NCBI GenBank assembly: GCA_031549535.1
Contig: JAVBPP010000124.1
Span: 1-13,538, forward strand
Source of the DNA: JAVBPP01 sp031549535
Lineage (GTDB): Bacteria; Bacillota; Clostridia; Oscillospirales; Acutalibacteraceae
DNA length: 13,538 nucleotides
Reading direction: 5' to 3'
Shown here: piece after piece, positions 6,230 through 12,822 of the stretch
Layout: each line of letters opens with the position of its first letter
Position numbering within the stretch: the first letter of the stretch is position 1
Notes under the pieces: model-generated
Told to the model about the DNA's origin: nothing
Seen by the model: the letters and a program-made list of their open reading frames with translations, nothing else
Database searches by the model: none
Translations under genes and position numbers: made by a program

Positions 6230-7726
6230 TTATTCCGGCGGAAAATCCCGATATATCTCTTCCCCATAGAAATACCGCTCCTCTTTGGGATACAGAGGAT
6301 TCCAAACCTGTGCAAAGAAGGGGTTGCGCTCCGCCTCACGACCATAATCCCAAGGCAGGGGCAGCTCCTCGGGGCACCAGTGACCGCCGCGCAGAACGAG
6401 GTTTGGTGTCATGGTAAAACGCCTACCCTGCGCGCTCTCCCACTCCAGCGGGGTATACAGGTCGCCCGGCCGCATGGCTGCGCTGAGGCAGGTTCCGCCG
6501 CGAAAGGCCGCGGCCTGCTGCATGTCCGCCAACCCAAGGCTTGCCTCCGGCTTGCTTTCGTCATAGCCGTGGGAAAGCAGCTGCGGCGTATCGACCGGAT
6601 GAATCAGCTCGAAATCGTCCCAGCCGCGGATTGCTTCCCAACGCTCCCGCGAGCCGAAATAGGCGCGAATGCGCTCCTCCTGATTCTCCGCAAACCAACG
6701 CATGGTACCGAACACCGGCGTTTGGGTCAAGCGCCCCATCACAAACTTCCGTGTAACCCAGCGCGGTGCAAGGCCGGATAGCTTGAGGTACAGCGGCATG
6801 GTTTTACGCATGCGTTTAAAATACGCTTCCCTCGTTATGGGTTCCCGGAAGTGCAGAATCTCCTCCAAGTTGTCGGAATCTGCAAACCATTGCCCATGAA
6901 AATTGCCCAAAGCAAACCAACGGCAGTCCAGCACCCGCTTCATATCCCGAAAGCCGAGCTGCCGCAGAATGGTTGCCTCAAATTCCGCGTTGGTTACGCG
7001 AAACTCCTTGCCGGAGCCTATGTTATAGAATTTTCGCCAGAAGGAGTCCGGCACATCCGGCTCGCACACCCGGCGCATGAGTGTCGCAGAATCCTCAATC
7101 GTCGCCCATTCCAGCACACCGTTGAGCGGCACATGATACATGATGGGGTCGTACTGCTTCAGGATATCCGGGTAGAGAATGCCGGATTGGCGCAGGGAAA
7201 CCCAGTAGCGCAGGCCAGACTCTGCAAAGATGCGCTCGGCAATGGTTTTGCTGATGGCATAATGATCCCATACGCTGATTTTGATGGGGTCGCCGCAGCG
7301 CCCCCAATGAATCGGCGGGTTACGGTCACCTGTTTGCGCCACTGTACCGATATACGCCACTTTCACTGCGTTTGGGTCCGGCTGCGCCTTCACCGCGTCC
7401 ACGATATGCCGCGCGGCACCGACATTGGTTTTCATGGTCAGCTTTGGATAATAGTCGGACTGCGGCGACACCATGCCGCCGATATGCAGCACATAATCCG
7501 CCCCGCTCACGCCCGCAAGCACATCCTCATAGCGGTTCAAGTCCCCCCAAAGCAGTTTCACGTCGGGGTCGTTCTGATAGGGCGCAAACAGCTTTCGATT
7601 TTTTTCGCTGCCCCGGTTGAGCAGAACCAAGCGAAACTGCGCTCTGCAGCGATATAACTCCCGGAATGCGGCATAACCCATTTTCCCGGAGCTCCCTGTG
7701 ATAAAAACAGTTTGTTTTTGCGGCAT
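6230..7726 (-). CDS. NAD(P)-dependent epimerase/dehydratase (extended SDR) with C-terminal extension
   Basis: A 498-residue protein. Residues 1 to about 300 form an extended short-chain dehydrogenase/reductase domain: dinucleotide motif TGSSGKMG at 10-17, an acidic GDLN at 61-64, and catalytic YAISK at 156-160 (YxxxK). This predicts a cytosolic enzyme acting on a sugar nucleotide, sterol-like or other hydroxylated substrate; which one cannot be told. The usual length is 300-350. About 170 further residues follow, containing an Arg/Trp-rich stretch (310-370), GGHWCPEELP at 447-456 and NPFFAQVWNPLYP at 468-480. The HWC segment hints at a metal or redox site, but a second Cys of a CxxC is absent. 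The start at 7726 is supported by AAGGACGGTGA before it; the alternative ATG at 7762 has no ribosome site and lies inside the leader dyad. The stop is 25 bp from the convergent merR stop with no convincing terminator between. It lies downstream of a small winged-helix gene on the same strand, which may regulate it. Confidence 0.82.
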   Translation of the reverse strand: MPQKQTVFITGSSGKMGYAAFRELYRCRAQFRLVLLNRGSEKNRKLFAPYQNDPDVKLLWGDLNRYEDVLAGVSGADYVLHIGGMVSPQSDYYPKLTMKTNVGAARHIVDAVKAQPDPNAVKVAYIGTVAQTGDRNPPIHWGRCGDPIKISVWDHYAISKTIAERIFAESGLRYWVSLRQSGILYPDILKQYDPIMYHVPLNGVLEWATIEDSATLMRRVCEPDVPDSFWRKFYNIGSGKEFRVTNAEFEATILRQLGFRDMKRVLDCRWFALGNFHGQWFADSDNLEEILHFREPITREAYFKRMRKTMPLYLKLSGLAPRWVTRKFVMGRLTQTPVFGTMRWFAENQEERIRAYFGSRERWEAIRGWDDFELIHPVDTPQLLSHGYDESKPEASLGLADMQQAAAFRGGTCLSAAMRPGDLYTPLEWESAQGRRFTMTPNLVLRGGHWCPEELPLPWDYGREAERNPFFAQVWNPLYPKEERYFYGEEIYRDFPPE

Positions 7727-7748
7727 ACGATTCACCGTCCTTGTCACG

Positions 7749-7792
7749 ATACCAATCCCCATTTTGCTAGTATTCTAAAAGGTGATTGGTAT
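7749..7792. promoter_or_regulatory. Large dyad in the leader of the SDR gene
   Basis: Two 12-base arms, ATACCAATCCCC (7749-7760) and GGTGATTGGTAT (7781-7792), are inverted repeats with a single mismatch. Shorter TTT/AAA symmetry continues into the 20-base centre. The dyad ends 22 bases before the SDR start codon. In RNA it would form a hairpin just upstream of the ribosome site; in DNA it could be two operator half-sites. No T-run follows on either strand, so it is not an intrinsic terminator. Its role is unassigned. Confidence 0.5.
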
Positions 7793-7816
7793 TACAATGC
7801 CATGTTTTTCAATTAA

Positions 7817-7845
7817 ATTGTATCACGTTTTCTTGCCTATTTCCA
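7817..7845 (-). promoter_or_regulatory. Candidate promoter of the SDR gene
   Basis: On the minus strand there is TGGAAA at 7840-7845, a 17-base spacer, and TACAAT at 7817-7822, with TG one base before the -10 (extended -10). The predicted start near 7810 would give a leader of about 84 bases containing the whole dyad at 7749-7792. The -35 matches consensus at four of six positions. Confidence 0.5.
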
Positions 7846-7851
7846 GCATAT

Positions 7852-8175
7852 TTAACGCATTCCTGTTGCATTTCCATATATTTTTTCTTTTTTCATGGAT
7901 TGTGCAAAAGATGCACCTTGTTCCGTCAAGGTCACATGCCCAAATTTATCCAGTTTTACAAGGCCCATTTGCTGCAAGCTCTGCAGGCTACGCTCCGCTT
8001 CCTCTAATGACAAATTCAGCTGTGCCGACAAAAAGTTGATGCGTAAAAAGCCACTCACCTGCGCCAAACGGCTGATATGCCAAAATAGTTCCTGTAGCTG
8101 TGGCGTAAATGGCCGCGTTTCTTTTCTTCCCTGCTCCTGCGTATGCTGCGCACGAATGTTACCCGTTCTCTCCAT
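7852..8175 (-). CDS. Small winged-helix-like putative DNA-binding protein
   Basis: A 107-residue basic protein with no family I can name firmly. After a polar, probably disordered N-terminus (1-24), residues about 25-95 read as a winged helix-turn-helix: helix LQELFWHISRLAQV (27-40), helix FLRINFLSAQLNLS (43-56), a likely recognition helix LEEAERSLQSLQQMGLV (57-73) and a wing KFGHVTLTEQGASFAQ (77-92). This arrangement resembles MarR/DtxR-like and phage-type regulators. The start at 8175 is chosen because AGGAGGAGAG lies at good distance; an upstream ATG at 8223 lacks such a site. It sits divergent from rfbB and 125 bp upstream of the SDR gene on the same strand. Transcriptional control of one of these neighbours is a reasonable but unproven guess. 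The calls as wHTH and as regulator are both inference. Confidence 0.7.
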   Translation of the reverse strand: MERTGNIRAQHTQEQGRKETRPFTPQLQELFWHISRLAQVSGFLRINFLSAQLNLSLEEAERSLQSLQQMGLVKLDKFGHVTLTEQGASFAQSMKKEKIYGNATGMR

Positions 8176-8364
8176 ATCCGCTCTCCTCCTATGCCTTCTT
8201 GTGTTTTTAGAGCTTCCCTTCATTGTATTCCGCGTGGATTGTCTGTTATGAGCAATGATTTTATCCTATCCTTTGATTTATATGGCGAGTTTACAGTTTG
8301 TTACCATTTTCTTTTTCCAAAAATGCTAGACTTGGGCTGGAATGCAACGCAACGGAGGGTTTCG
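8176..8364. promoter_or_regulatory. Divergent intergenic region between wHTH gene and rfbB
   Basis: The 189 bases hold no gene I can support. On the plus strand a weak promoter candidate for rfbB is TTGTCT at 8239-8244, a 17-base spacer, and TATCCT at 8262-8267, which would leave a leader of about 90 bases. On the minus strand TACAAT at 8222-8227 is a possible -10 for the winged-helix gene, but no good -35 lies 16-18 bases away. The GGAGGG site at 8354-8359 serves rfbB. Confidence 0.35.
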
Positions 8365-9345
8365 ATGAAACTGTTAATAACCGGCGGTGCCGGATTTATC
8401 GGCACAAACTTTGTCTATTATATGTTAGAGCGCCATCCGCAGGATTGCTATGTTTGCCTGGATAATCTCTCATACAGCGGGCATTTGGATAACCTTTCCC
8501 CCGCGCTGGAGCAACCGAACTTTCGCTTTGTCCGGGCGGATATTGCGAACCGAAACGCCGTTTACGCTCTGTTTGAGCAGGAGTGTTTTGACGCGGTAAT
8601 CCATTTTGCGGCGCAGAGCCATGTGGACCGTTCCATCACACAGCCGGAAGTGTTCCTCACTACGAATATTATGGGAACCGGCGTATTGCTGGACGCTTGC
8701 CGGGATTTTGGCGGCATTCGCTTCCACCATGTCTCCACAGACGAGGTCTACGGTGATTTGCCGTTGGACAGGCCTGATTTATTTTTTACCGAGCAGACCC
8801 AGCTTGCGCCGTCCAGCCCCTATTCTGCCTCCAAAGCTTCGGCGGATTTGCTGGCGCTGTCATACTTTCGCACCTACTCACTGCCCGTGACCATTTCGCG
8901 CTGCTCCAACAACTACGGCCCCTACCAGTTTCCCGAAAAGCTGATTCCATTAATGATTATGCGGGCGCAAAACAACGAGCCCCTGCCGGTTTACGGCAAG
9001 GGCGAAAATGTGCGTGACTGGTTGCATGTGGAAGATCACTGCCACGCGCTGGATTTAATTTTACGCGGCGGAACGCCGGGCGAGGTTTACAACGTAGGCG
9101 GGCACAACGAAATGCGCAACATCGATGTTGTGAAGCAAATCCTTGCCCTGACGGGAAAGCCGGAGAGCTTGATTTCTTATGTGGCAGACAGAGCCGGGCA
9201 TGATTTGCGCTACGCAATCGATCCTGCCAAAATGCAAGCAGAGCTAGGCTGGAGTCCCTCCATCCCCTTTGCTGAGGGAATTGCGCAAACGGTTACTTGG
9301 TATTTGGAGAATATGCAGTGGATGCAGAGTGTTATTAAATCGTAA
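8365..9345 (+). CDS. rfbB: dTDP-glucose 4,6-dehydratase
   Basis: Converts dTDP-glucose to dTDP-4-keto-6-deoxyglucose with bound NAD+, the second step of dTDP-L-rhamnose and related deoxysugar synthesis in the cytoplasm. The 326 residues are full family length. Visible motifs are the dinucleotide site TGGAGFIG at 6-13, LDNLSYSG at 32-39, HFAAQSHVDRS at 80-90, the catalytic STDEVYGDL at 124-132 (T, D and E needed for dehydration), YSASK at 153-157 (YxxxK), SNNYGPYQFPEKLIP at 181-195, RDWLHVEDH at 217-225 and DRAGHD at 275-280. The start at 8365 follows GGAGG by seven bases; the frame is open further upstream but that part lacks a ribosome site and crosses the intergenic region. The partner genes rmlA, rmlC and rmlD are not in the window, so this is an isolated copy here. 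It ends 16 bp before the convergent stop of the DHHW gene with no clear terminator. Confidence 0.95.
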   Translation: MKLLITGGAGFIGTNFVYYMLERHPQDCYVCLDNLSYSGHLDNLSPALEQPNFRFVRADIANRNAVYALFEQECFDAVIHFAAQSHVDRSITQPEVFLTTNIMGTGVLLDACRDFGGIRFHHVSTDEVYGDLPLDRPDLFFTEQTQLAPSSPYSASKASADLLALSYFRTYSLPVTISRCSNNYGPYQFPEKLIPLMIMRAQNNEPLPVYGKGENVRDWLHVEDHCHALDLILRGGTPGEVYNVGGHNEMRNIDVVKQILALTGKPESLISYVADRAGHDLRYAIDPAKMQAELGWSPSIPFAEGIAQTVTWYLENMQWMQSVIKS

Positions 9346-9361
9346 CGATACCCATGGAGTT

Positions 9362-10612
9362 TTACCAGATATATTTCTTCTCAATCTGGTTGATAAATAT
9401 CACAGAATCAACATCTTTGTTTTGTTTTATATATTCTCTTATGGTCGTTTTATTAGGGAAGCGATAATCGAAAATAACAGTCTTCTCAAACGCCAATGAG
9501 AGGAATGACGACAGTGGACGTCCGAAAGAATCTTGCACAATAACTACTGTATTTTTACCATCCGGGTTTTTAATTACGCGTTTCGCCCTATTCGCAGTCA
9601 GATAAGCGCCATAACGTCGGTTTTGAAATTCGTCTCCCTCCCGCAATTGTTCATGATCTATCACCGTTTCGTAAAAACTGCCTTTAATTGCCTTTTTACT
9701 TCTATTGGGATCCATCAAAGTTAATTGGGTCGGAAAAGAGGGCCATATTAACGTATAGTCATCTAACCCCGCATAATACGGTCCAACCCGGATTCCGGAC
9801 GAGCCAAGAAAAAACTGTGGGTATATCCGTTTTTCAAAGTTTTCAATATTTGAAATTTTCTCTTTATTGGGAATTTCAAGTTCATGATTCTCGACCAAAT
9901 GGCTTAAGACCTTATCATGCGCCCAAAATGCTGTCTCTGTTGTCCAGTGGTGATCCGTTTTAAAAAAGAGCTTTGATTTATCTAATTTCTCTGCGTCAAT
10001 TTCTTCTCTTAAATCCAGTACATCCATGCCAAACTGCCTAAAAATGTCTCGGCGGGTATCTTGATTCTTGTTTTTAAAACTCGTTACTCCAGTCGGTAAC
10101 TCTGTAAATCCTGCTTGCACTTTGGTAGGGGTAATAACATATGTAACGTCAACATTTTCCTGTTTGCAAAAATCCAAAAAAGGTTTAATGTATTGCAGCT
10201 TTTCGGGAGTATATTTGGCATCTTTATTCAGCACGCGTGACCCCGCAACGCCCAAATGAAGAGAACCATGCGAATCTTTAACCACATCGAAATCCCCAAC
10301 TTCGCGCTTACACAACATACGTTGAATTGCACCATGTAAGTTGATAAACTTCAGTTTACGATAAAATTCCTCATTGAGTGTTTTTTCAATCTTGGAAAAT
10401 GTTTTTACAGAGAACTGTTCAATAACAGCGAGTTTATCTGCCTTTTCCGCCGTAGTGCCCACAGTTTTCAATAGAGCCGCAACTTTGGGATGCACATGAT
10501 AAAAATTGCATGCACTTAAATAAAAAATACAGCCCAGAAATAGCACGGCCAATACATTTGCCGGAGTTATAAACTTGCGCAGCTTTTGAGGCCTCTCCAT
10601 CTCATCCTTCAT
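9362..10612 (-). CDS. DHHW/AlgX-AlgJ-like SGNH-type protein, partner of the MBOAT acyltransferase
   Basis: A 416-residue membrane-anchored extracytoplasmic protein. An N-terminal transmembrane anchor spans about 17-36. The outer part carries motifs of the DHHW/AlgX family: KDSHGSLHLG at 112-121, FKTDHHWTTE at 217-226 (Asp and His of the catalytic set) and VIVQDSFGRPLSSF at 357-370, with S362 as likely nucleophile. Members of this class take acyl (usually acetyl) groups exported by an MBOAT protein and place them on extracellular polymers such as alginate or cell-wall glycans. Its gene follows the MBOAT gene by 18 bp on the same strand, the expected operon order. The start has GGGGGAG close upstream; an ATG four codons later is a weaker alternative. 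The sequence is noticeably more AT-rich than recJ or rfbB. Transferase versus esterase direction cannot be settled from sequence. Confidence 0.87.
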   Translation of the reverse strand: MKDEMERPQKLRKFITPANVLAVLFLGCIFYLSACNFYHVHPKVAALLKTVGTTAEKADKLAVIEQFSVKTFSKIEKTLNEEFYRKLKFINLHGAIQRMLCKREVGDFDVVKDSHGSLHLGVAGSRVLNKDAKYTPEKLQYIKPFLDFCKQENVDVTYVITPTKVQAGFTELPTGVTSFKNKNQDTRRDIFRQFGMDVLDLREEIDAEKLDKSKLFFKTDHHWTTETAFWAHDKVLSHLVENHELEIPNKEKISNIENFEKRIYPQFFLGSSGIRVGPYYAGLDDYTLIWPSFPTQLTLMDPNRSKKAIKGSFYETVIDHEQLREGDEFQNRRYGAYLTANRAKRVIKNPDGKNTVVIVQDSFGRPLSSFLSLAFEKTVIFDYRFPNKTTIREYIKQNKDVDSVIFINQIEKKYIW

Positions 10613-10630
10613 ACTTCTCCCCCTAACCTT

Positions 10631-12061
10631 TTAAAAATTAAAATAGATAAATGGATTATAGGTTCCCTTAATTAAATATGAAACTGAAACAATAAACAAA
10701 ATAAATAGAGTGACTGTAGCAAGAGATTCCATCACCCAGCCGGGCATCTTTTTCTTTTCAATAATCCGTTTGAGTGTAGAAACGAATGGTAGCGAAAGCA
10801 GTAATCCAAAAATAAAGAAAACTGCGTACTCACGTAGATAAAGTAAAAACAGACTGTCGCTGAGCGGATTTCCCATTGCGCCAACAGCACTGAGCGTATA
10901 TTTCACCGCTATTTTTAACGTTGGCGCACGGAAGAGTATCCATCCCCCCAATACACAAAGCAATGTAAACAACCGATATACTTGCTTTAAAACAGGGTTT
11001 TTAAATTTATCTGGGTAACCGCTGACTTTTTCGAATGCAATCAACAGAAAATACCCTAGACCCCAAATCATAAAATTCCAGCTTGCGCCATGCCAAACCC
11101 CTGTTAAAAACCATACAACAAACAAATTCCTAATGAGTCTACCCTTGCTCTTCACACGTGAACCTCCGAGCGGAAAATAAACATAATCCCGGAACCAAGT
11201 TCCGAGCGAAATATGCCATCTACGCCAGAACTCCGAAACAGAAGCAGAAATATAAGGGTAGTTAAAATTTTCCTCAAAATGAAAACCAAACATCTTGCCT
11301 AAACCAATAGCCATATCGGAATAGCCGGAGAAATCAAAAAATATCTGCAGTGAATAAGCTAATGCCCCCAACCACGCAAAGGACACTGAAAGAGAAGAAA
11401 AATCGCTTTTTGAAAAAGCCTCATCCGCAACGATGGCCATTGTGTTAGAGAGCAGAACCTTTTTCGATAAACCAATGATAAAACGCGATATTCCTTTTGT
11501 AAAATCATTCCACGTTTCTACACGGTTTTGAATTTGATCCGCAACAGTTTCGTAGCGCACGATTGGGCCTGCGATAAGTTGCGGAAAAAAAGCAATATAC
11601 AAGCCCACATAGAGCGGATTTTTCTGGGCAACTCCTTTCTCCAGATATACATCAAATACATATATCATCGCTTGGAAGGTAATAAAGGAAATTCCAATGG
11701 GTAACACAATATTGGTTTGCGGCAAAACATCGCCCGCAAGCGAATTGATGTTTTGAATTGTAAAATTCAAATACTTAAAAACAAAGAACACGGAAATGTT
11801 AAACAGCAGCATCACCGACATCGCTACACGAGCTTTATGCTTATTCTCGCGCACCTTGTCTATCCAAATGCCAAACAAGTAGTTTAGCAGAATCGATAAA
11901 AGCATAATTAACACAAAACGCGGTTCACCCCAGGCATAAAAGAAAAGACTGGTAAAAAAAAGAAAAACATTTCTAAGCGTTCTGTTTCGAAAGAAAACAT
12001 AATAGCCAAGCAATGTCGCCGGTAAAAACATGAATAAAAAAATCGAACTAGAAAAAAGCAC
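10631..12061 (-). CDS. MBOAT-family membrane acyltransferase (AlgI/DltB-like)
   Basis: A 476-residue multi-pass membrane O-acyltransferase that is thought to pass acetyl or acyl groups across the membrane for modification of a surface polymer. The N-terminus (VLFSSSIFLFMFLP) matches the usual AlgI start. Family motifs are FDFSGYSDMAIGLG at 242-255, NYPY at 267-270, WRRWHISLGTWFRDYV at 279-294 (H283), YFPLGGSR at 295-302 and TGVWHGASW at 320-328 with the invariant catalytic His at 324. About ten or more hydrophobic segments are visible. The GTG at 12061 is preferred: AAGGGGG stands six bases before it and the protein then begins like its relatives. An ATG at 12091 with AGGA five bases upstream would add ten polar residues. 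The gene has a near-consensus promoter (12166-12194) and is followed by the DHHW gene 18 bp away. The O-acetylation target is unknown; DltB itself is less likely because no dltA, dltC or dltD is present. Confidence 0.9.
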   Translation of the reverse strand: MLFSSSIFLFMFLPATLLGYYVFFRNRTLRNVFLFFTSLFFYAWGEPRFVLIMLLSILLNYLFGIWIDKVRENKHKARVAMSVMLLFNISVFFVFKYLNFTIQNINSLAGDVLPQTNIVLPIGISFITFQAMIYVFDVYLEKGVAQKNPLYVGLYIAFFPQLIAGPIVRYETVADQIQNRVETWNDFTKGISRFIIGLSKKVLLSNTMAIVADEAFSKSDFSSLSVSFAWLGALAYSLQIFFDFSGYSDMAIGLGKMFGFHFEENFNYPYISASVSEFWRRWHISLGTWFRDYVYFPLGGSRVKSKGRLIRNLFVVWFLTGVWHGASWNFMIWGLGYFLLIAFEKVSGYPDKFKNPVLKQVYRLFTLLCVLGGWILFRAPTLKIAVKYTLSAVGAMGNPLSDSLFLLYLREYAVFFIFGLLLSLPFVSTLKRIIEKKKMPGWVMESLATVTLFILFIVSVSYLIKGTYNPFIYFNF

Positions 12062-12067
12062 GAAATA

Positions 12068-12074
12068 CCCCCTT
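12068..12074 (-). promoter_or_regulatory. Ribosome binding site favouring GTG start of the MBOAT gene
   Basis: AAGGGGG on the minus strand, six bases before GTG at 12059-12061. It competes with a weaker AGGA (12097-12100) in front of the ATG at 12091. Confidence 0.6.
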
Positions 12075-12165
12075 GCACAATCGGTCTCCATTTTATTCCT
12101 GGTTTCCGCAACAGCTTTGGGGTGTTTCTGCGAAATTGGCCATTGCGTACCATATTCCCGTTTGT

Positions 12166-12194
12166 ATTTTACATCAGAAGGTTTATTTTGTCAA
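12166..12194 (-). promoter_or_regulatory. Near-consensus sigma-A promoter of the MBOAT-DHHW operon
   Basis: On the minus strand there is a perfect TTGACA at 12189-12194, a 17-base spacer, and TAAAAT at 12166-12171, with TG directly before the -10. The predicted start near 12159 gives a leader of about 98 bases to the GTG. No operator dyad is evident next to it, so expression may be strong and constitutive. Confidence 0.8.
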
Positions 12195-12197
12195 ATT

Positions 12198-12233
12198 ATG
12201 GCTACTAAGCAAATTTTTCTGCTCAGCAGCCAT
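12198..12233 (-). terminator. Terminator-like hairpin after the DUF4097/membrane-protein operon
   Basis: Arms 12198-12211 and 12220-12233 can pair over 14 bases on the minus-strand RNA (two G-U wobbles) around an eight-base loop. It lies eight bases past the stop of the small membrane protein gene. The following sequence AATTTGAC is only weakly T-rich, so termination may be inefficient. It ends three bases before the -35 box of the next operon's promoter. Confidence 0.5.
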
Positions 12234-12240
12234 TGATATC

Positions 12241-12822
12241 TTATACTTTTCGCTTTTTGAGGCTATAATCCAGAACATCCGCCACAAAGCACAACTGCAA
12301 AAACACATGCACACAAAAGCGCCACAGGGGCAATTGTTTCTTGTGATACTGCACACACAGCTGCGCAATGGCGTGGGACGAGGAGGCAAGCAGCACCATA
12401 TAGGTGAAAAATATCCCCCAAGGGGCCACGAGTAACGCAAGCGGCCCGGCTGCTATGGTGAGTAAAAGCCAAATGAGACAATTGACGGTGAAGAACGGAA
12501 TCATGTACAATTTGAAATGGCAGACGACATGATTGTACCTTTCCGGTTCCCAAGCGCTTGGCGGCTCGTTTCTCATTGCTGCCACAGTATATTGAACAGC
12601 CTTCGCAATTTGTAAAAAACACAGAATAACAATCGCAATTTCAAGCAGAAAAGCCGGCAGTGCGATAAAGATTGGGTTTGCAACTGTATCCTTTAGCCTT
12701 GGGGAGAGTGCGAGCGCGCCGCACATGTAAAGCAGGAGAACATAGCAGCAGCCTGCTAAACTCTTAAGTGATTTTTGCACGGCAAAAGCCGAATCGTTCG
12801 CCTGCATAAACAATCTAATCAT
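12241..12822 (-). CDS. Small multi-pass membrane protein of unknown function
   Basis: 193 residues, mostly hydrophobic. Likely membrane segments are about 22-40, 50-73, 103-125, 126-147 and 166-184. A polar loop with WEPERYNHVV (91-100) lies between the second and third, and the C-terminus is basic (SLKKRKV). Seven cysteines are scattered through it and no catalytic motif stands out. I do not recognise the family with confidence. Its ATG lies inside the last codons of the upstream DUF4097 gene (8-base overlap, ATGATTAG), with GGAAGTGA before it, which points to translational coupling and a shared role. A plausible but unproven idea is that it works in the envelope with the DUF4097 protein. 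Confidence 0.75.
   Translation of the reverse strand: MIRLFMQANDSAFAVQKSLKSLAGCCYVLLLYMCGALALSPRLKDTVANPIFIALPAFLLEIAIVILCFLQIAKAVQYTVAAMRNEPPSAWEPERYNHVVCHFKLYMIPFFTVNCLIWLLLTIAAGPLALLVAPWGIFFTYMVLLASSSHAIAQLCVQYHKKQLPLWRFCVHVFLQLCFVADVLDYSLKKRKV

Noticed and set aside
6851..7657. 268-codon open frame on the plus strand
   Set aside because: Antisense to the dinucleotide-binding domain of the SDR gene, with no ribosome site and no domain; a shadow frame.
8143..8364. 74-codon N-terminal extension of rfbB
   Set aside because: The extension overlaps the divergent winged-helix gene and has no ribosome site. RmlB proteins begin at the MKLLITGGAGF position.
9364..9390. ACCAGAT/ATCTGGT hairpin near the convergent stops of rfbB and the DHHW gene
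   Set aside because: The stem is only seven base pairs with a 13-base loop and no T-run on either strand, and it lies in the DHHW coding sequence. Not called as a terminator.
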